Made by a program: the position numbers and the translations under genes
NCBI RefSeq assembly: GCF_016862195.1
Contig: NZ_BOMM01000004.1
Coordinates: forward strand, 21,883 to 85,882
DNA from: Paractinoplanes ferrugineus
GTDB taxonomy: Bacteria; Actinomycetota; Actinomycetes; Mycobacteriales; Micromonosporaceae
Reading direction: 5' to 3'
DNA: 64,000 nt
Part shown: positions 35,167-44,504 of the stretch, piece by piece
Layout: every line of letters begins with the position of its first letter
Numbering within the stretch: the stretch's first letter is position 1
The notes under the pieces: model-generated
The model's database searches: none
Seen by the model: the letters and a program-made list of their open reading frames with translations, nothing else
Told to the model about the DNA's origin: nothing

Positions 35167-36161
35167 TGGGCCGCGCGACCGTGCTCGGCTCCGGCGCCTG
35201 GGGCACCGCCTTCGCCAAGATGCTCGCCGAGGCCGGCAGTGACGTGACCATCTGGGCGCGGCGGGAGACCGTCGCGGCCGAGATCCGCGAGCGGCACATG
35301 AACGAGGGCGCGCTGCCCTCGATCAAGCTGCCCAAGGAGATCAACGCCACCAGTGACCTGGCCGCCGCGCTCGACGGCTCGTCGCTGATCGCCATCGCCG
35401 TGCCGTCCCAGACGCTGCGCGGCAACCTCGCCGAGTGGGCCGGCCACTTCGCCCCCGGCTCGACCCTGATCTCGCTGATGAAGGGGATCGAGCTCGGCAC
35501 CACCAAGCGGATGAGCCAGGTCATCGTGGAGACCGCGAAGGTCGACGCCGATCGGGTGGTGGTCGTCTCCGGCCCCAACCTGGCCCCCGAGATCGCCGCC
35601 GAGCAGCCCGCCGCGACGGTGGTGGCGGGCACCGACGCCGACCGCTGCCGGGCCGTCCAGCAGGCCATCGCGCTGCCCTACATCCGTCCGTACACGAGCG
35701 AGGACGTGATCGGCTGCGAGATGGGCGGCGCGGTCAAGAACGTCATCGCCCTGGCGTACGGGATGACGATCGCGATGGGCCTCGGCGACAACACCCGGGC
35801 CTCGCTGATCACCCGCGGTCTCGCCGAGACCGCCCGGCTGGGCGTGGCCCTCGGCGCCGACCCGCTCACCTTCGCCGGCCTGGCCGGCCTCGGCGACCTG
35901 GTCGCGACGTGTTCATCGCCACTGTCGCGCAACCGCACCTTCGGCGAGCAACTGGGCATGGGCAAGACTCTCGAAGAGGCACAGACCGCCGCGCGGCAGA
36001 CCGCCGAGGGCGTCAAGAGCTGCCTGGCGATCCGCGATCTCGCCCGTACGGCCGGCGTCGAGATGCCGATCACCGAGCAGGTCGAACGGGTCTGCCACGA
36101 GGGCGGTGACCCGCGGGTCGCCGTACGCATGTTGATGGGACGGGAGATCAAGCCGGAGTGA
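35166..36161 (+). CDS. gpsA: Glycerol-3-phosphate dehydrogenase [NAD(P)+]
   Basis: This 331-residue enzyme reduces dihydroxyacetone phosphate to sn-glycerol-3-phosphate for phospholipids. The N-terminus carries the Rossmann motif [19 protein letters not shown]. Catalytic lysines lie in SLMKGIE and [13 protein letters not shown], and [20 protein letters not shown] closes the family signature. ATG 35166 overlaps the plsC stop. The following lyase gene overlaps its stop. Confidence 0.96.
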   Translation: MGRATVLGSGAWGTAFAKMLAEAGSDVTIWARRETVAAEIRERHMNEGALPSIKLPKEINATSDLAAALDGSSLIAIAVPSQTLRGNLAEWAGHFAPGSTLISLMKGIELGTTKRMSQVIVETAKVDADRVVVVSGPNLAPEIAAEQPAATVVAGTDADRCRAVQQAIALPYIRPYTSEDVIGCEMGGAVKNVIALAYGMTIAMGLGDNTRASLITRGLAETARLGVALGADPLTFAGLAGLGDLVATCSSPLSRNRTFGEQLGMGKTLEEAQTAARQTAEGVKSCLAIRDLARTAGVEMPITEQVERVCHEGGDPRVAVRMLMGREIKPE

Positions 36162-37258
36162 GTTACTCGGACGGAACTCGTGTGGTGCACGCCGGACTCC
36201 CCGCCAAACCGGTGGTCGGTGAGCCGTTCCTGCCCGGTCCGGTGTTCGCCGCGCCGTTCCATCTCGACCCGGCCACCGGCCCCGGCGAGAACGACTACGC
36301 CCGCACCCAGCACCCGACCCGCCGGGCCCTGGAGGCGGCGATCGGTGAGCTCGAGGGCGCGCCCACGCTGGCCTTCGCGAGCGGCCAGGCGGCGATCACC
36401 GCGCTGCTGCTCGCGGTGCTGCGGCCGGGCGACACGGTGGCGCTGCCCGCCGACGGCTACTTCACGGTCCGGGCCTTCGCCGAGGGAACCCTCCGGGAGC
36501 TCGGCGTTTCCACCCTGCTGGTGCCGACCGCCGGGCCCTGGCCCGACTTCTCCGGGGTGCGCCTGGCGCTGCTCGAGACGCCCGCCAATCCCGGTCTGGA
36601 CGTCTGCGACATCCGGGCCGTCGCCGCCCTCGCCCACGAGGCCGGGGCCCTGGTGGCGGTGGACAACACCACGGCCACGCCGCTCGGGCAGAACCCGCTC
36701 GCCCTCGGCGCCGACGTGGTGGTCGCCTCCGGCACCAAAGCGCTGACCGGCCACTCCGACGTGCTGCTCGGCTATGTGGCAAGCGGCGACGACGCGCTGC
36801 TCGGCAAGGTGGAGACGTGGCGCAAGCAGACCGGCGCGGTGCCGGGTGCGTTCGACTGCTGGCTGGCCCACCGCTCGATGGCCACCCTGGACCTGCGGCT
36901 GGCCCGGCAGACGGCGAACGCGGCGGCGGTCTCGGCAATGCTGGCGGCCCGGACCGACGTGTCCGGGGTGCGCTGGCCGGGGCTCGAGACTGATCCGTCG
37001 TACCCGATCGCCGCCGCGCAGATGCGGCGCATTCCCGGCGTGGTCTCGTTCGATCTCGGCTCGGCCGAGCGGGTGGCGCGGTTCCTCACCGCGGCGTCGC
37101 TGGTCTTCGCGGCCACCTCGTTCGGCGGCGTGCACACGTCGGCCGACCGGCGGGCGCAGTGGGGCGACGCCACCCCGCCCGGCTTCGTGCGGCTGTCCTG
37201 CGGCATCGAGGACCCGGCCGACCTGGTCGCGGACCTCGCGGCGGCGCTCGACCTCTGA
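36158..37258 (+). CDS. Cys/Met-metabolism PLP enzyme, cystathionine gamma-lyase-like
   Basis: This 366-residue fold-type I PLP enzyme has the PLP-phosphate segment [20 protein letters not shown], the aspartate in [23 protein letters not shown], and the PLP lysine in [11 protein letters not shown]. Gamma-elimination of cystathionine is the likeliest activity; gamma-synthase or beta-lyase cannot be excluded. The GTG start overlaps gpsA by four bases, an unusual operon partner. Confidence 0.85.
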   Translation: MSYSDGTRVVHAGLPAKPVVGEPFLPGPVFAAPFHLDPATGPGENDYARTQHPTRRALEAAIGELEGAPTLAFASGQAAITALLLAVLRPGDTVALPADGYFTVRAFAEGTLRELGVSTLLVPTAGPWPDFSGVRLALLETPANPGLDVCDIRAVAALAHEAGALVAVDNTTATPLGQNPLALGADVVVASGTKALTGHSDVLLGYVASGDDALLGKVETWRKQTGAVPGAFDCWLAHRSMATLDLRLARQTANAAAVSAMLAARTDVSGVRWPGLETDPSYPIAAAQMRRIPGVVSFDLGSAERVARFLTAASLVFAATSFGGVHTSADRRAQWGDATPPGFVRLSCGIEDPADLVADLAAALDL

Positions 37259-37287
37259 TCTCGGGCCGTGACGTTAACATCGGGCCG

Positions 37288-37644
37288 GTGACGTGGGACA
37301 GCTTCTCCGGTGACGAGGTCGCGGCACTGACGACGGGCGAGAGCTTCTTCGCCGCACCGGGTGAGCGGGTCTGTCCCGCATGCGGCGAGCGCCGGCTCCG
37401 GGCGTACGTGAACAGTCCGGCCAACGCCCGGCGGCCGACCCTCGTCAGTTATGTCTGGTGTTCCGGCTGCCGCAAGTTCGTCGGGACCCGGGCCAAACAC
37501 CCGGCCGGGCTCGTCTTCTCCGATCCGCTGGCTCTGCTCGACGCCGCCGACCGCCGCGCGCTGGAGCGCAGCCTGGTGGGCTTCCTCGCGCACCTCGACC
37601 GGCTCTGGGACGAGGGCGTCCTCCCGCAGACCTTCGCCGCCTGA
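37288..37644 (+). CDS. Zinc-ribbon protein, unknown function
   Basis: This 118-residue protein has two CxxC pairs (CPACGE and CSGCRK) about 25 residues apart, forming a probable zinc ribbon, followed by a helical C-terminal half (DPLALLDAADRRALERSLVGFLAHLDRLWDEG). I do not recognise the family. GTG 37288 is the most plausible start, 29 bases after the lyase gene. Confidence 0.7.
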   Translation: MTWDSFSGDEVAALTTGESFFAAPGERVCPACGERRLRAYVNSPANARRPTLVSYVWCSGCRKFVGTRAKHPAGLVFSDPLALLDAADRRALERSLVGFLAHLDRLWDEGVLPQTFAA

Positions 37645-37685
37645 TCCGTCCCGCGGGGTTGCCTTCCCGGCCGCCCAGGTTCTAT

Positions 37686-37709
37686 GGTTCGTTACATGAG
37701 TAGTGAACC
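37686..37709. promoter_or_regulatory. Palindromic operator of the GntR/ABC operon
   Basis: The 24-bp site is a dyad of the form GGTTC-N2-TAC-N4-GTA-N2-GAACC. It lies 20 bases upstream of the GntR start, in the promoter region. YtrA-type GntR regulators bind palindromes with an inner TAC/GTA core, so this is the likely autoregulatory site. Confidence 0.7.
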
Positions 37710-37729
37710 GCAGAACTAGGGAGGGTTCG

Positions 37730-38083
37730 GTGTTCGACGACCGCAGCCCGATCTATCTGCAGATCGCCGACGGCATCAAGAACGACGTCCTGAGCGGTGC
37801 CCTCAAGGAGGACGAACAGGTCATGTCCACCAACCAATACGCGGCGTTCTATCGGATCAACCCGGCCACGGCGGCCAAGGGCTTCGCCCAGCTCGTCGAC
37901 GAGGGCGTGCTCTACAAGAAGCGCGGGATCGGCATGTTCGTCAGCCCCGACGCCCGCGACAAGCTGCGGGCGGCCCGCCGGGAGCGGTTCTTCACCGAGG
38001 TCGTCGACCCGATGCTGGCCGAGGCGAAACGGGTCGGCATCGGCGTCGACGAGATCGTCCGGCACCTCGGCGGCGCCCGATGA
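37730..38083 (+). CDS. YtrA-type GntR-family regulator
   Basis: The 117-residue protein is a GntR winged helix (FDDRSPIYLQIADGIKNDVLSGAL through KKRGIGMFVS) with a short dimerising tail, the size of the YtrA subfamily that lacks a ligand domain. GTG 37730 follows GGGAGG. It overlaps the ABC ATPase gene by four bases. In relatives such operons respond to cell-wall-active antibiotics. Confidence 0.9.
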   Translation: MFDDRSPIYLQIADGIKNDVLSGALKEDEQVMSTNQYAAFYRINPATAAKGFAQLVDEGVLYKKRGIGMFVSPDARDKLRAARRERFFTEVVDPMLAEAKRVGIGVDEIVRHLGGAR

Positions 38084-38961
38084 TCGAGCTGCGCGATGTG
38101 ACAGTGCGCTTCGGCTCGACGGTCGCCGTCGACGACGTGCGCCTCGACCTGCCGACCGGCAAGATCTACGGCCTGCTCGGGCGCAACGGCTCCGGCAAGA
38201 CGAGCCTGCTCAGTGCCCTCGCCTCATACCGCCGCCCGACCGCCGGCACGGTCCGGTTCGACGGCGTCGACGCGTTCGAAAACCCGGCCGTGATGCGGCA
38301 CACGTGCTTCATCCGCGACACCCTCGACGTCAGCGACTCCGAGCGGGTGCGCGCGGTGCTCCGCGTCGCCGGATGGATGCGTCCGGGTTGGGACGCTGAT
38401 TACGCCGCCCGCCTGGCCGACCTGTTCGAGCTCGACCCGAGCAAGCGCGTGTCGGCGCTGTCCCGGGGCCGGCGGTCCGCCCTCGGCGTCGTGCTCGGCC
38501 TCGCCTCGCGGGCGCCGCTGACCATCCTCGACGAGACCTACCTCGGGATGGACGCGGTGGCGCGCGCCGACTTCTATCGCGAGCTCCTCGCCGACTACCT
38601 GGCCCACCCGCGCACCATCATCCTGTCCACCCACCTCATCGAGGAGGTCGCCGATCTCTTGGAGCGGGTCGTCATCCTCGACCGGGGCCGGGTTCTGCTC
38701 CACGCGGAGGCCGACGAGCTGCGCGGCCGTGGCATCAAGGTGACCGGCCCGGACACCGTGGTCGCTGACTTCGCCGCCGGGCACCACGTGCTGGCCGAGC
38801 AGAGCCTCGGCGGGGTGCGTGCGGTGACTCTCGACTGGCGGCCCGCACCGGACGACGTGGCGCGGGGCGAGGCGGCCGGGCTCACTTTCGGCCCGGTCGG
38901 CATCCAGGACCTGTTCGTCCACCTCACGTCACCGTCGCAGCGGCTGGAGGCCCTCCGATGA
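38080..38961 (+). CDS. ABC transporter ATP-binding protein (YtrB-like)
   Basis: The 293-residue ATPase has Walker A LGRNGSGKTS, Walker B LTILDETYLGMD and an H-loop THL. The signature is degenerate: LSRGRRSALGVV instead of LSGGQ, and the usual Asp-Glu-Pro after Walker B is replaced by Asp-Glu-Thr. These traits recur in YtrB-type ATPases linked to GntR regulators. It is coupled to the membrane partner by ATGA. Confidence 0.88.
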   Translation: MIELRDVTVRFGSTVAVDDVRLDLPTGKIYGLLGRNGSGKTSLLSALASYRRPTAGTVRFDGVDAFENPAVMRHTCFIRDTLDVSDSERVRAVLRVAGWMRPGWDADYAARLADLFELDPSKRVSALSRGRRSALGVVLGLASRAPLTILDETYLGMDAVARADFYRELLADYLAHPRTIILSTHLIEEVADLLERVVILDRGRVLLHAEADELRGRGIKVTGPDTVVADFAAGHHVLAEQSLGGVRAVTLDWRPAPDDVARGEAAGLTFGPVGIQDLFVHLTSPSQRLEALR

Positions 38962-39641
38962 GCGCGCACCACCTTCTGTTCCGGGTCTACCGGCCGATCA
39001 TCATCGTGTTCACGGCGATCCTTCTCACCTCCGACCTCGTCGTGACGACCCTGGTCGTCGTCGGCACCGGCCACATCGGCTTCAGCATGTGGATCGTGCT
39101 GGCCGGCTATGCCGCGAAATATTGGCTGCTGGTCGTCGGCATCATGTTGGTGGTCATGCAGTTGCGCCAGTTCGTGGCCAATGGCGGCACCCGGCACGAG
39201 TTCCTGGCCGGCGCCGCGGTGTTCGGCCTGATCGTGACGGCCGGCTTCGCCGCTGTCGTGACGATCGGCCACGGTGTGGAGAGCATGGTGCTGGGCGCCG
39301 GTGACTGGCGCGGTGACGGTTATCCGACGCTGCCACTCGATGGCATGCTCGGCCAGTTCGGTCAGTTGTTCCCCGAGTCGCTGGCCTACCTGATGTCGGG
39401 GGCCATGATCGCGGCCGGGTTCTACCGCTGGCGCCCCCTGATCGGCTTGGTCGTGATGGTCGGCGGGGCGATCCCGGCGGCGGTGGCCGACGGCCTGCTC
39501 GGTGTCGACGAGTTCGGCCATGTCGCAGCTCGGCTGCCCTATCCGGTGGCGCTGGCCTTGTCGCTGGCGGCCACCGCACTGGTGGGCTTGGCGCTGCGCC
39601 GGGCGATCAGCGACGTCCCGATAAAGCGCACGGCCGGCTGA
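38958..39641 (+). CDS. ABC transporter membrane protein of the GntR operon
   Basis: The 227-residue protein has six hydrophobic segments (about 12-36, 43-65, 83-104, 132-150, 155-175, 190-212) and no large extracellular loop. Position and overlap identify it as the permease of the preceding ATPase. It has no close resemblance to classical ABC-2 permeases. Confidence 0.82.
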   Translation: MSAHHLLFRVYRPIIIVFTAILLTSDLVVTTLVVVGTGHIGFSMWIVLAGYAAKYWLLVVGIMLVVMQLRQFVANGGTRHEFLAGAAVFGLIVTAGFAAVVTIGHGVESMVLGAGDWRGDGYPTLPLDGMLGQFGQLFPESLAYLMSGAMIAAGFYRWRPLIGLVVMVGGAIPAAVADGLLGVDEFGHVAARLPYPVALALSLAATALVGLALRRAISDVPIKRTAG

Positions 39642-39803
39642 TCTCATTCGCCCGCACTCGGCCGAACGGCCGAGGTTGGCTCCGGCATCCCTGACGAAGG
39701 ACGGATGGTCCGTCGGGTAGCTTCCGCGCAGGATCACTCTGGCCGTGTCTTGCACAGGCAAGCCATGCTGCTTTCACAGGGAAGCGAAAGGAAACACGCG
39801 GAG

Positions 39804-42023
39804 ATGTCAACGGGGCGGCTTTCAGAGCCGGTGGTTGCGGTGAACGAGTCCGGTGGGAGCCGTGACGACGAGAGCGAGGGGCTGACCCGTTGGGTGCGGC
39901 CGCCGTCCTCCCGCCGCACGGTGGCGCGGTTGGTGCAGTTCGTGGGCCTGGCCGACGCCGTGTTCTGCGTGCTGTCGCCCCGCCACCACCAGTTCACGCT
40001 GCTGGCCGACATGGTGCCGACCGCCGGCATGGTGACCGCCCGGGTGGCCACTGGAGTGATCGGCGTCCTGCTCATCTACCTGGGCGCCGGCCTACGCCGC
40101 GGCAAGCGCCGGGCCTGGCTGCTCGCCCTCGTCCTCTCCCTGGTCAGCATCGGACTCCACCTGGTCAAGGGCGGTCTGCCACCGATCATCTTCGCCGGCG
40201 TGATCGTCGCGCTGCTGGTTCTCAAACGTGCCGAGTTCACCGCCGAGGGCGACCCGCGCAACCGGTGGCGAGCGGCGCGGGCGTGCTCGATGTTCCTGGG
40301 CGCCGGCTTCGTGCTGGGTTTCGCCGAGATCGCCGTGCGGGTCAACCGGCTCGAAGGCAGCCCCGGCGTGCTGAGCTGGGCCGGCCACGCCGCCCTCGGC
40401 CTGATCGGCGTCACCGGCCCGGTTCATTTCCAGCACCCCCTCGGCGCGCTTACCGTGACCATCACCACCGGCGCGTTCGGACTGCTCGGGTTCGGCCTCG
40501 GTGGCCTGCTGCTGCTGCGCCCGAGCAGTGGCACGCAGACCACCGACGAGGCCGAGGAGCACGCCCGGCTGCGCGCGATGCTCGACAAGCACGGCGACGC
40601 CGACTCGCTCGGATACTTCGCGCTGCGCAGCGACAAGCAACTCGTCTGGGCGCCGTCGGGCCGGGCGGCCGTGGCCTACCGCGTGGTCAACGGGGTCAGC
40701 CTCGCCTCCGGCGATCCGCTCGGCCTGCCCTCGGAATGGCCCCGCGCCATCGGCAGATGGCTGGCCGACTGCGCCCGGCACGGGTGGACGCCGGCCGTGC
40801 TGGCCTGTGGCACCGCCGGTGGCCGGGCCTACCAGAAGGCCGGCCTCGACGTCATCGAGCTCGGTGACGAGGCGATCGTCGACGTCGCCGGGTTCGCCCT
40901 GACCGGCCGGTCGATGCGCGGCGTACGGCAGGCGGTCGGCCGCATCCTCCGCGCCGGCTACTCCTGCACCGTCGTCCGGCAGCGTGACCTCACGCCGGAA
41001 GCCCTCGCCGAGGCCGTGGCCTGTGCCGACAAGCTGCGCGACGGCAACGTCGAGCGAGGCTTCTCGATGGCGTTGTCCCGCATCGGCGACCCCGCCGACG
41101 GTGACTGCATGCTCGTGCTCTGCCGCGACGAGGAGAACACCCTGCGCGGCGTTCTCCAGTTCGTGCCGTGGGGTCGCCGCGGCCTGTCCCTCGACCTCAT
41201 GCGTGGCGACCGCACCGCCCCCAACGGCCTCACCGAGCTGATGGTGGTCTCGGCGATCGAGGCCGCCCCGGCGGCCGGCATCGAGCGCATCTCCCTCAAC
41301 TTCGCGGTGCTGCGCTCGGTGTTCGCCCGCGCCGAGGAACTGGGCGCGGGCCCGGTCACCCGCCTGTGGTGCGGCATCCTGCGCTCGGTCTCGCGGATGT
41401 GGCAGATCGAGTCGCTCTACCGGGCCAACGCCAAATACCAGCCCGAGTGGCAGCCCCGCTTCCTCTGCTTCCCCTCCGCCCGCGACCTGCCCCGCATCGC
41501 CATCGGCGCGCTGAGCGCCGAGTCCTTCCTCCCCCTGGGCGCCCACCCCGCCCCGCTCGCCCCACCCGCGTCCGCGCAGCCCGCCGCCGCCGCGCAGCCC
41601 GCTGCCGTCCCCGCGAAGCCCGCCGCCCCCGCGAAGCCCGCCGCCCCCGCGAAGCTCGACGCCGAATCCGCGAAGTCCGCCCCCGCGAAGCCCGAGACCG
41701 CGCGGCCCACCGCTGACCTCGCGAAGCCGAGCGCCCCGGCGGAGCCCGCCGCTGAGGCGGTGCGGCTTCCTTCGGCGCGCTCCGCCACGCGGGTCGTGCG
41801 GCCCGCGCCCACGGAGCCGGCCGCTCTCGTCGCCCGGCCGACTTCGGGCCCACCCGTGTCCGCGGAGCCGGCCGCCCGCACCGCGCGGCCGGCTTCCACG
41901 CGGCCCGGTGCCTCGGGTGGGCGGTCCGGGGCCACCAAGTCGGCCGGAAGCGTCGGGCGGTCGGCCACGGCCCGGCCGGCTGCCCCGGCCGCGCCGCCCA
42001 CCCCTGTCGAGCCCTGCGCGTGA
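39804..42023 (+). CDS. MprF-like aminoacyl-phosphatidylglycerol synthase (DUF2156) with Pro/Ala tail
   Basis: This protein of about 739 residues has roughly six N-terminal membrane segments (about 40-235) and then a DUF2156 dual-GNAT catalytic domain (about 250-590; YFALRSDKQLVWAPSG, GFALTGRSMRGVRQAVGR, SLNFAVLRSVF). Homologues transfer Lys, Ala or another residue from tRNA to phosphatidylglycerol, lowering membrane charge and giving peptide resistance. An Ala/Pro/Lys tail of about 150 residues with KPAAPAKPAAPAK repeats is appended and is unusual. ATG 39804 is the best start. The next two genes overlap in series. Confidence 0.86.
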   Translation: MSTGRLSEPVVAVNESGGSRDDESEGLTRWVRPPSSRRTVARLVQFVGLADAVFCVLSPRHHQFTLLADMVPTAGMVTARVATGVIGVLLIYLGAGLRRGKRRAWLLALVLSLVSIGLHLVKGGLPPIIFAGVIVALLVLKRAEFTAEGDPRNRWRAARACSMFLGAGFVLGFAEIAVRVNRLEGSPGVLSWAGHAALGLIGVTGPVHFQHPLGALTVTITTGAFGLLGFGLGGLLLLRPSSGTQTTDEAEEHARLRAMLDKHGDADSLGYFALRSDKQLVWAPSGRAAVAYRVVNGVSLASGDPLGLPSEWPRAIGRWLADCARHGWTPAVLACGTAGGRAYQKAGLDVIELGDEAIVDVAGFALTGRSMRGVRQAVGRILRAGYSCTVVRQRDLTPEALAEAVACADKLRDGNVERGFSMALSRIGDPADGDCMLVLCRDEENTLRGVLQFVPWGRRGLSLDLMRGDRTAPNGLTELMVVSAIEAAPAAGIERISLNFAVLRSVFARAEELGAGPVTRLWCGILRSVSRMWQIESLYRANAKYQPEWQPRFLCFPSARDLPRIAIGALSAESFLPLGAHPAPLAPPASAQPAAAAQPAAVPAKPAAPAKPAAPAKLDAESAKSAPAKPETARPTADLAKPSAPAEPAAEAVRLPSARSATRVVRPAPTEPAALVARPTSGPPVSAEPAARTARPASTRPGASGGRSGATKSAGSVGRSATARPAAPAAPPTPVEPCA

Positions 42024-42799
42024 GCCTCACCGGGCTGCCACTGATCCTGCTCACGTGGGTCCTGGCGATCGTCGCGGTGGCCGCCACCGTGCGCTGGTGG
42101 CGGCTCCCCGGGCGGCGCCGCGTGCCGGTGCGGGTGGCCGGCCTGGTGGCGATCGAGGTGCTGGTGGTGGCCGGCGTCGGTCTGATCGTCAACCGACAGG
42201 ACAGCTTCTACCCGTCGTGGGCGGCCCTGGGCGGCCTGCACAGCGTCGTCACCACGTCGGCCGCCTCGGTCGGCCGCCTCGACGGCAAACTCGACAACCA
42301 CGCCGCGGTCACCTGGTCCCCGCCGCAGGCAGCAGCCTGGCACCTGGCCGCACCACCGCAACTGCTCGCGCCGCCCGACTACGCCGAGCACGCCGACCGC
42401 CGGTTCCCGATCATCGTCATGCTGACCAGCGCGGGCGCCGCCCACCAGAGCGGCGGCGCTTCCCCCGGTGCGGGCGCTTCCGGCCGGGGCGGCGGGGCGA
42501 GTGGTGGCGGAGCGGGAGAGGTGGGGGATCCGCGGCCGGTGGCCGGTGTGGTCGTGGTCGTTCTGCGGCCGACCGGCGCGACGACCGGGACCGCCCTCGC
42601 CGACCTGCCTGCCGCTCTGGGGCAGGATGCCCGCGTCACCGACCGGCTGGCGATCCTCGTCGACCCGGCGTGGATGCGTGTCGCGAAGGCGTGGCCCGGT
42701 CATCCGCCGGTGATCGCCGGGCACGACGCGACCGCCCTCGCCGCGGCTGCCCGGGAGCTGCCGGCGCCGCTTGCCGCACCGGAGAGGCTGCCGTCATGA
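42020..42799 (+). CDS. Membrane protein resembling a degenerate copy of the downstream esterase
   Basis: This 259-residue protein has two N-terminal membrane segments, then NRQDSFYPSWAALGG, a stretch also seen in the next protein (NRLTETYPSWSALTG). The segments FPIIVMLTSAG and VAGVVVVVLRP line up with FPVIEALHGYPG and APTVVLLPFQ. The nucleophile elbow is missing, and a Gly/Ser/Ala-rich insert replaces part of the domain. It starts (GTG) inside the upstream stop and ends inside the next start. I infer a pseudo-enzyme partner; function is unknown. Confidence 0.72.
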   Translation: MSLTGLPLILLTWVLAIVAVAATVRWWRLPGRRRVPVRVAGLVAIEVLVVAGVGLIVNRQDSFYPSWAALGGLHSVVTTSAASVGRLDGKLDNHAAVTWSPPQAAAWHLAAPPQLLAPPDYAEHADRRFPIIVMLTSAGAAHQSGGASPGAGASGRGGGASGGGAGEVGDPRPVAGVVVVVLRPTGATTGTALADLPAALGQDARVTDRLAILVDPAWMRVAKAWPGHPPVIAGHDATALAAAARELPAPLAAPERLPS

Positions 42800-43866
42800 G
42801 CATCGACGGAACGTCGACAGTCGTGCTGGGGCTGGTCGCCGTGCTCCTGTTCACCGCCGTGCTCGCCCTGCTCTGGGACCGCATCCGGGTGGTGGGCCGG
42901 GCCGGGCTGATCACCCTGATCGTGCTCGCGGTCGCCGCCACGTCGGCGCTCGAGGTCAACCGCCTCACCGAGACCTATCCGAGTTGGAGCGCGCTCACCG
43001 GCAAGGAACCCGCCGTGCCGGCGGATGTTCCGGACGCCTCGGATGCTCCCTCCGAGGCTCCGCCCGCGCCGGGGGCGGGACGACTCGTGACCTACCAGGT
43101 GGCCGGTGCGGCCAGCGGGATGAACATGCCGCTGGCTGTCTACCTGCCGGCGGCCTATTTCACGCCGGCCGGCCGCGAGCTGAACTTCCCGGTGATCGAG
43201 GCGCTGCACGGCTATCCGGGCACGCCGCAGTCGTGGCTCAAACGGCTCGACATCGTCGGTCGGCTCGACCAGGAGATGGCGGCCGGGCGGATGGCGCCGA
43301 CCGTTGTGCTGCTGCCGTTCCAGACCCCGAACCGGCTGCTCGACACCGAGTGCACGGACATGGCCGGCGGGCCGCGGGCCGAGACGTACGTGACGAAGGA
43401 TGTCCCGGAATGGGCGCGCACCCATCTGCGGGTGCGCACCGACCGGTCGGCCTGGGGGCTCACCGGCTATTCGGCGGGTGCCTTCTGCGCGATGAACCTG
43501 CTCCTCAAGCACCCGGACAAATACGTCGCGGCGGCGAGCCTGTCGGGTTACGCCGACCCGGGCATCAAGGTCGGCGATCAGAGCGAGAAGACCACGAACA
43601 ACATCGCCTGGCGGATGACGCACGTCCCGCTGCCGGCGGTGTCGATGTGGGTCGGCTGGGCCTCCGACGACAAGGACGCGAGCGCCGGCTCCCGGCAGAT
43701 CGTCGCGCTGGCCAAGCCACCGCTCACCGCGGTGACCGGAGTCGTTCCGCGCGGCGGGCACAGCCACGCGGTCTGGCGGCAGATGGAGGGTCCGGCCTTC
43801 GACTGGCTCTCGGCGCACCTGGCCCGGCCCACCCCGATCAGCGCCGGACGGCGCGGGCCGGCCTGA
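42796..43866 (+). CDS. Membrane-anchored esterase of the antigen 85/esterase D type
   Basis: The 356-residue protein has two N-terminal membrane segments, a Pro/Ala linker, and an extracytoplasmic alpha/beta-hydrolase domain with nucleophile elbow GLTGYSAGAFCAM, oxyanion region ALHGYPGTPQSW, and a C-terminal catalytic His in GGHSHAVW. In other bacteria a serine hydrolase cotranscribed with an aminoacyl-phosphatidylglycerol synthase removes the amino acid again. The operon position suggests the same role here, but this is inference. Confidence 0.85.
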   Translation: MSIDGTSTVVLGLVAVLLFTAVLALLWDRIRVVGRAGLITLIVLAVAATSALEVNRLTETYPSWSALTGKEPAVPADVPDASDAPSEAPPAPGAGRLVTYQVAGAASGMNMPLAVYLPAAYFTPAGRELNFPVIEALHGYPGTPQSWLKRLDIVGRLDQEMAAGRMAPTVVLLPFQTPNRLLDTECTDMAGGPRAETYVTKDVPEWARTHLRVRTDRSAWGLTGYSAGAFCAMNLLLKHPDKYVAAASLSGYADPGIKVGDQSEKTTNNIAWRMTHVPLPAVSMWVGWASDDKDASAGSRQIVALAKPPLTAVTGVVPRGGHSHAVWRQMEGPAFDWLSAHLARPTPISAGRRGPA

Positions 43867-43898
43867 CTCCGGCGCGCCGCCGAGCGCGGCGGCGGCGA

Positions 43899-44396
43899 TC
43901 AGTGCTGGAGATGCGTGGCCTGGTGCACCGAGAACTCGTACAGCCAGTCGCGGGTGACCGGCATGTCCGAGCCGCCGGTGACGCGGCGCAGGGCCTCGCC
44001 CGGCGCGATGCCGAGCAGCACCAGCGTCGTGCAGGCCAGCAGCGTGGACCGGCCGACGCCGCCGAAGCACTGCGTCGCCACGAACCGTCCCGCGTGCACG
44101 TGCGCGGCCAGGCGACTGGCCAGCACGATGACCCGGGCCGCTTCCTCGCGCAGGGCACCGCCGTCGGTCGCCGGGAACGGAATGAACTCCAGGCCCAGGG
44201 CGGCGGCGGTGGCGCTGACCCCGTCCAGGCCCATCCGGAGTTGCTCGGTGGCGGTCAAGGCGGACACCAGCACGTCGACGCCGGTGTCGGCGAGAGCGGT
44301 CAGCTCCGCCGTCTCCCAGCCGTCGCCACGCGGGTGCGCGATGGTCGCGAGTTGGCCTGATCCCAGGCCGACGATTACATGGAGTGGTGCTCTCAT
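43899..44396 (-). CDS. Dual-specificity/tyrosine phosphatase-like protein
   Basis: This 165-residue protein has the CX5R loop in FVATQCFGGVGRSTLLACTTLVLLG. Gln replaces the usual His before the catalytic Cys. A general-acid Asp may lie in FPATDGG. The start ATG 44396 gives MRAPLHVIVGLGSGQL. Small phosphatase homologues of this form are poorly characterised. It is divergent from ddl. Confidence 0.78.
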   Translation of the reverse strand: MRAPLHVIVGLGSGQLATIAHPRGDGWETAELTALADTGVDVLVSALTATEQLRMGLDGVSATAAALGLEFIPFPATDGGALREEAARVIVLASRLAAHVHAGRFVATQCFGGVGRSTLLACTTLVLLGIAPGEALRRVTGGSDMPVTRDWLYEFSVHQATHLQH

Positions 44397-44504
44397 GAAC
44401 CCGCAGTTCCCTCGTCCCGTGGCGGCGGCCGGGTGATCCCGTGAGTGGCTTACGCAGAGTAGGGTCACCCCCGGCATGCCCGCTAGCGAGAGGCGCGAAG
44501 AAAA

